DNA of 64,000 bases. It comes from Myxococcales bacterium (lineage in GTDB: Bacteria; Myxococcota_A; Polyangia; Polyangiales; JAFGIB01). The notes below the pieces were generated by a model. That model did not search any database. It was not told the DNA's origin and saw only the letters and a list, made by a program, of their open reading frames with translations. The stretch spans positions 1 to 64,000 of the forward strand of contig JAOUOP010000039.1 of the NCBI GenBank assembly GCA_029880325.1. The letters run 5' to 3'. Of this stretch, positions 62,263-64,000 are shown one piece after another; position 1 is the stretch's first letter; every line of letters begins with the position of its first letter. The position numbers and the translations under genes are program-made.

Positions 62263-64000
62263 TCAGACCAGTGTGATCTGTCCAGCCTGCTCCCGGGCGC
62301 GTCCACTGCTCAGGAGCACCAGGACACCGCGCTCGAACTCACCTGCGATGCGCTCGGTGACGCGCTGGATGCCGAAGACTCCTGCCATCTCGCGGACGAG
62401 GTCGGCGCCGAGCATGCCGAGGTTACGCTCCAGGACGAAGGCCGCGGCGTTGGCCATTTCGTGCGACGCGATCTCTTCGGCCTTGCGGATCGTGTCGGGT
62501 GAGGAGCCGGGGACCCGGAAGCATTGCCAGTTCGAGGCGTCGACGTCGGGATGCCAGATGAACTCGTCCTCGATGCGAACCTCGACCGTGCGGAGCACGG
62601 AGTCGAGACGCTGCATGACACGCTTGGTGGCCCGCTCGAGGCTGTAGGGAGCCATGATGCGGCGGGCCAGGAGCTTGCGATGGATGGGGCCTTCGGCCCT
62701 GACGGCGGCAGCGATGCAGCCTGCGATCTCGGCGGTCGCCTTCGGGCTGTAGAACCGATTGGAGTCGCCGAGGAAAGCCGGGAGTTCGGCCAGTTCGTAG
62801 GTCCGAAGGTGCTCCGGTGGCTCGCTCGCCCGGCGCGCTGCGGCGGCCGGAAGTGGATGGTAGCTGGCGCGCGTCTCCGCGACGCCCTGGGCTGCGGCCA
62901 GGGGATCTTCCTCGGCGGCGACCGGTGCGTTGGTGCCGGTGAGCGTGCGCTCTTCCTTGCGGGAGATCTGCTGCAGCTCGACGAGCCTCCTGTGCACCGC
63001 GTCGATGGCGGCCTCGGCGTCGTACCAGAAGTCGGTCGACCAGATTCGCAGCAGCGTCCATCCGAGGGACTCGAGCACGCCCTGCCGCAAGCGATCGCGG
63101 TCCCGGGCCGTGTGGGCACTGTGGTAGTAGGCGCCGTCGCACTCGACCCCCGCCAGGTAGCGGCCCGCGTGATCCGGGTCCCGCACCGCGAGATCGATAC
63201 GGTAGCCCGAGCAGCCCACCTGGGCGTCCACGTCCCAGCCGCGCGCACTGAGCATGGCGTGGACCTGCTTCTCGAAGGGGGAGTCGAAGTCCGCGCCCGG
63301 TTCGACGACCGTGGCCTGCGCAATGGCCTTGGGACCGCGCTCGGCGTAGTCGAGGAAGTGCCGCAGGTGGTGAGCGCCGGTGGCGCGAGTGCGACGCAGG
63401 TCGATCTGGTCGGCCCGAAGCGTGGAAAACACGATGAGCTGCTGGCGGGCGCGCGTGACGGCGACGTTGAGACGGCGCTCGCCGCCCTCGCGGTTCAGCG
63501 GCCCGAAGTTCATCGAAATCTTCCCCGCCTGATTTGGGCCATAGCCGACCGAGAAGAGAATCACGTCGCGTTCGTCGCCCTGGACGCTCTCGAGATTCTT
63601 GACGAAGAGATGCTCGCGCACGACCTCACCGAAATAGGGTTCGATCTCGGGGTGCTTGCGCCGCGCTTCGTCCAGCAGGGTGTCGATCAGGGACATCTGG
63701 GCTTGACTGAAAGTGACGACGCCGATCGAGCGTGTGCGCTCCCGTGGGTCGCGCAGGCGCCGAACGACCTCGTGGACCAGCACCTCGGCTTCGCGCTTGT
63801 TGTGGCGGTTGGTGCCGCTCTCGTACACGCCGTCGGGCACGGCGACATGGGAGACGCCCATCACGTGACGGCGATCGTCGGCTGACGGGAAGGTGAAGAG
63901 GCGGTTGTCGTAGTAGTGGTGATTGCTGAAGGCGATCAGGGTCTCGTGCTGGCTGCGGTAGTGCCACTTCAGGGACTGCTCGGGAAGTTGGGCGGCCAGG
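62263..64000 (-). CDS. Superfamily 1 helicase-nuclease, C-terminal part (DUF4011/Hhe-like), 5' end outside window
   Basis: The minus-strand frame stays open to the right edge, so the N-terminus is missing; 578 residues are visible. The first visible part is the C-terminal lobe of a DNA2/NAM7-type SF1 helicase (LKWHYRSQHETLIAFSN motif IV, VVTFSQAQMSLI, ESVQGDERDVILFSVGYG motif V, RRLNVAVTRARQQLIVFS motif VI). Next is a Vsr/DUF559-like nuclease domain (SPFEKQVHAMLSARGWDVDAQVG, YRIDLAVRDP, AGVECDGAYYHSAHTARDRDRLRQGVLESLGW, with E, D and E-C-D metal ligands). A C-terminal DUF3320-like domain ends the protein. This order fits the single-gene Hhe anti-phage protein and related restriction-like helicases. 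It is also possible that it acts in repair. Confidence 0.85.
   Translation of the reverse strand, partial: LAAQLPEQSLKWHYRSQHETLIAFSNHHYYDNRLFTFPSADDRRHVMGVSHVAVPDGVYESGTNRHNKREAEVLVHEVVRRLRDPRERTRSIGVVTFSQAQMSLIDTLLDEARRKHPEIEPYFGEVVREHLFVKNLESVQGDERDVILFSVGYGPNQAGKISMNFGPLNREGGERRLNVAVTRARQQLIVFSTLRADQIDLRRTRATGAHHLRHFLDYAERGPKAIAQATVVEPGADFDSPFEKQVHAMLSARGWDVDAQVGCSGYRIDLAVRDPDHAGRYLAGVECDGAYYHSAHTARDRDRLRQGVLESLGWTLLRIWSTDFWYDAEAAIDAVHRRLVELQQISRKEERTLTGTNAPVAAEEDPLAAAQGVAETRASYHPLPAAAARRASEPPEHLRTYELAELPAFLGDSNRFYSPKATAEIAGCIAAAVRAEGPIHRKLLARRIMAPYSLERATKRVMQRLDSVLRTVEVRIEDEFIWHPDVDASNWQCFRVPGSSPDTIRKAEEIASHEMANAAAFVLERNLGMLGADLVREMAGVFGIQRVTERIAGEFERGVLVLLSSGRAREQAGQITLV

Overview
The window is a chromosomal stretch of a high-GC Gram-negative bacterium, most likely a member of the Myxococcota or a close deltaproteobacterial relative. 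This is inferred from four things: a cluster resembling the Glt/Agl/Nfs envelope machinery of Myxococcus (TPR proteins, a TolQ homologue, and an FHA protein with an AgmX/PglI C-terminus), a matrixin protease with a MYXO-CTERM-like tail, several sigma-54 activators, and many diguanylate cyclase and PilZ genes. No rRNA, tRNA or CRISPR array was recognised.

Region 1 (1-9.85 kb) has visibly lower GC than the rest. It starts with the N-terminus of an IS4-type transposase and holds scattered glycan genes: two glycosyltransferases, an alpha-1,2-fucosyltransferase, three methyltransferases and a membrane alkaline-phosphatase-superfamily enzyme. Long gene-poor gaps separate them, so it looks like an acquired surface-glycan cassette. 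Region 2 (9.85-28.65 kb) is a GC-rich polysaccharide locus: GT4, a carbamoyltransferase-SxtJ-SxtK trio, heparinase-like protein, bidomain oxidoreductase, a Wzy/ligase-TPR protein, a Wzc-type tyrosine autokinase, an ABC exporter, the GDP-fucose genes fcl and gmd, and a WecA-like initiating transferase. GDP-fucose made here would feed the fucosyltransferase in region 1.

Region 3 (28.65-33.5 kb) holds a SNF2-family helicase with its SWIM-domain partner (which has a histone-H1-like lysine tail) and a secreted matrixin. Region 4 (33.8-41.6 kb) is a c-di-GMP and two-component signalling island. It contains two paralogous proteins with degenerate receivers plus PilZ, two diguanylate cyclases (cNMP-GGDEF and FHA-GGDEF), a sigma-54 activator, a hybrid histidine kinase and a lone MshEN domain. 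Three of its transcription units carry good -24/-12 sigma-54 promoter matches.

Region 5 (41.7-56.9 kb, all minus strand) contains the Glt/Nfs-like envelope machine: four genes joined by 4-bp overlaps, then a small secreted protein, a TolQ homologue, an FHA-TM-AgmX protein and a periplasmic coiled-coil protein. It runs on into an outer-membrane beta-barrel, a short Wza-like OPX lipoprotein, a small membrane protein and a nucleotidyltransferase. Two sigma-70-type promoters were found here, one with both consensus hexamers. Region 6 (57.2-62 kb) has an ECF sigma factor with a zinc-finger anti-sigma protein, transcribed divergently from the machine, and two convergent NtrC-type regulators. The right edge (62.26-64 kb) is the C-terminal part of a superfamily 1 helicase-nuclease that resembles Hhe-type anti-phage proteins.
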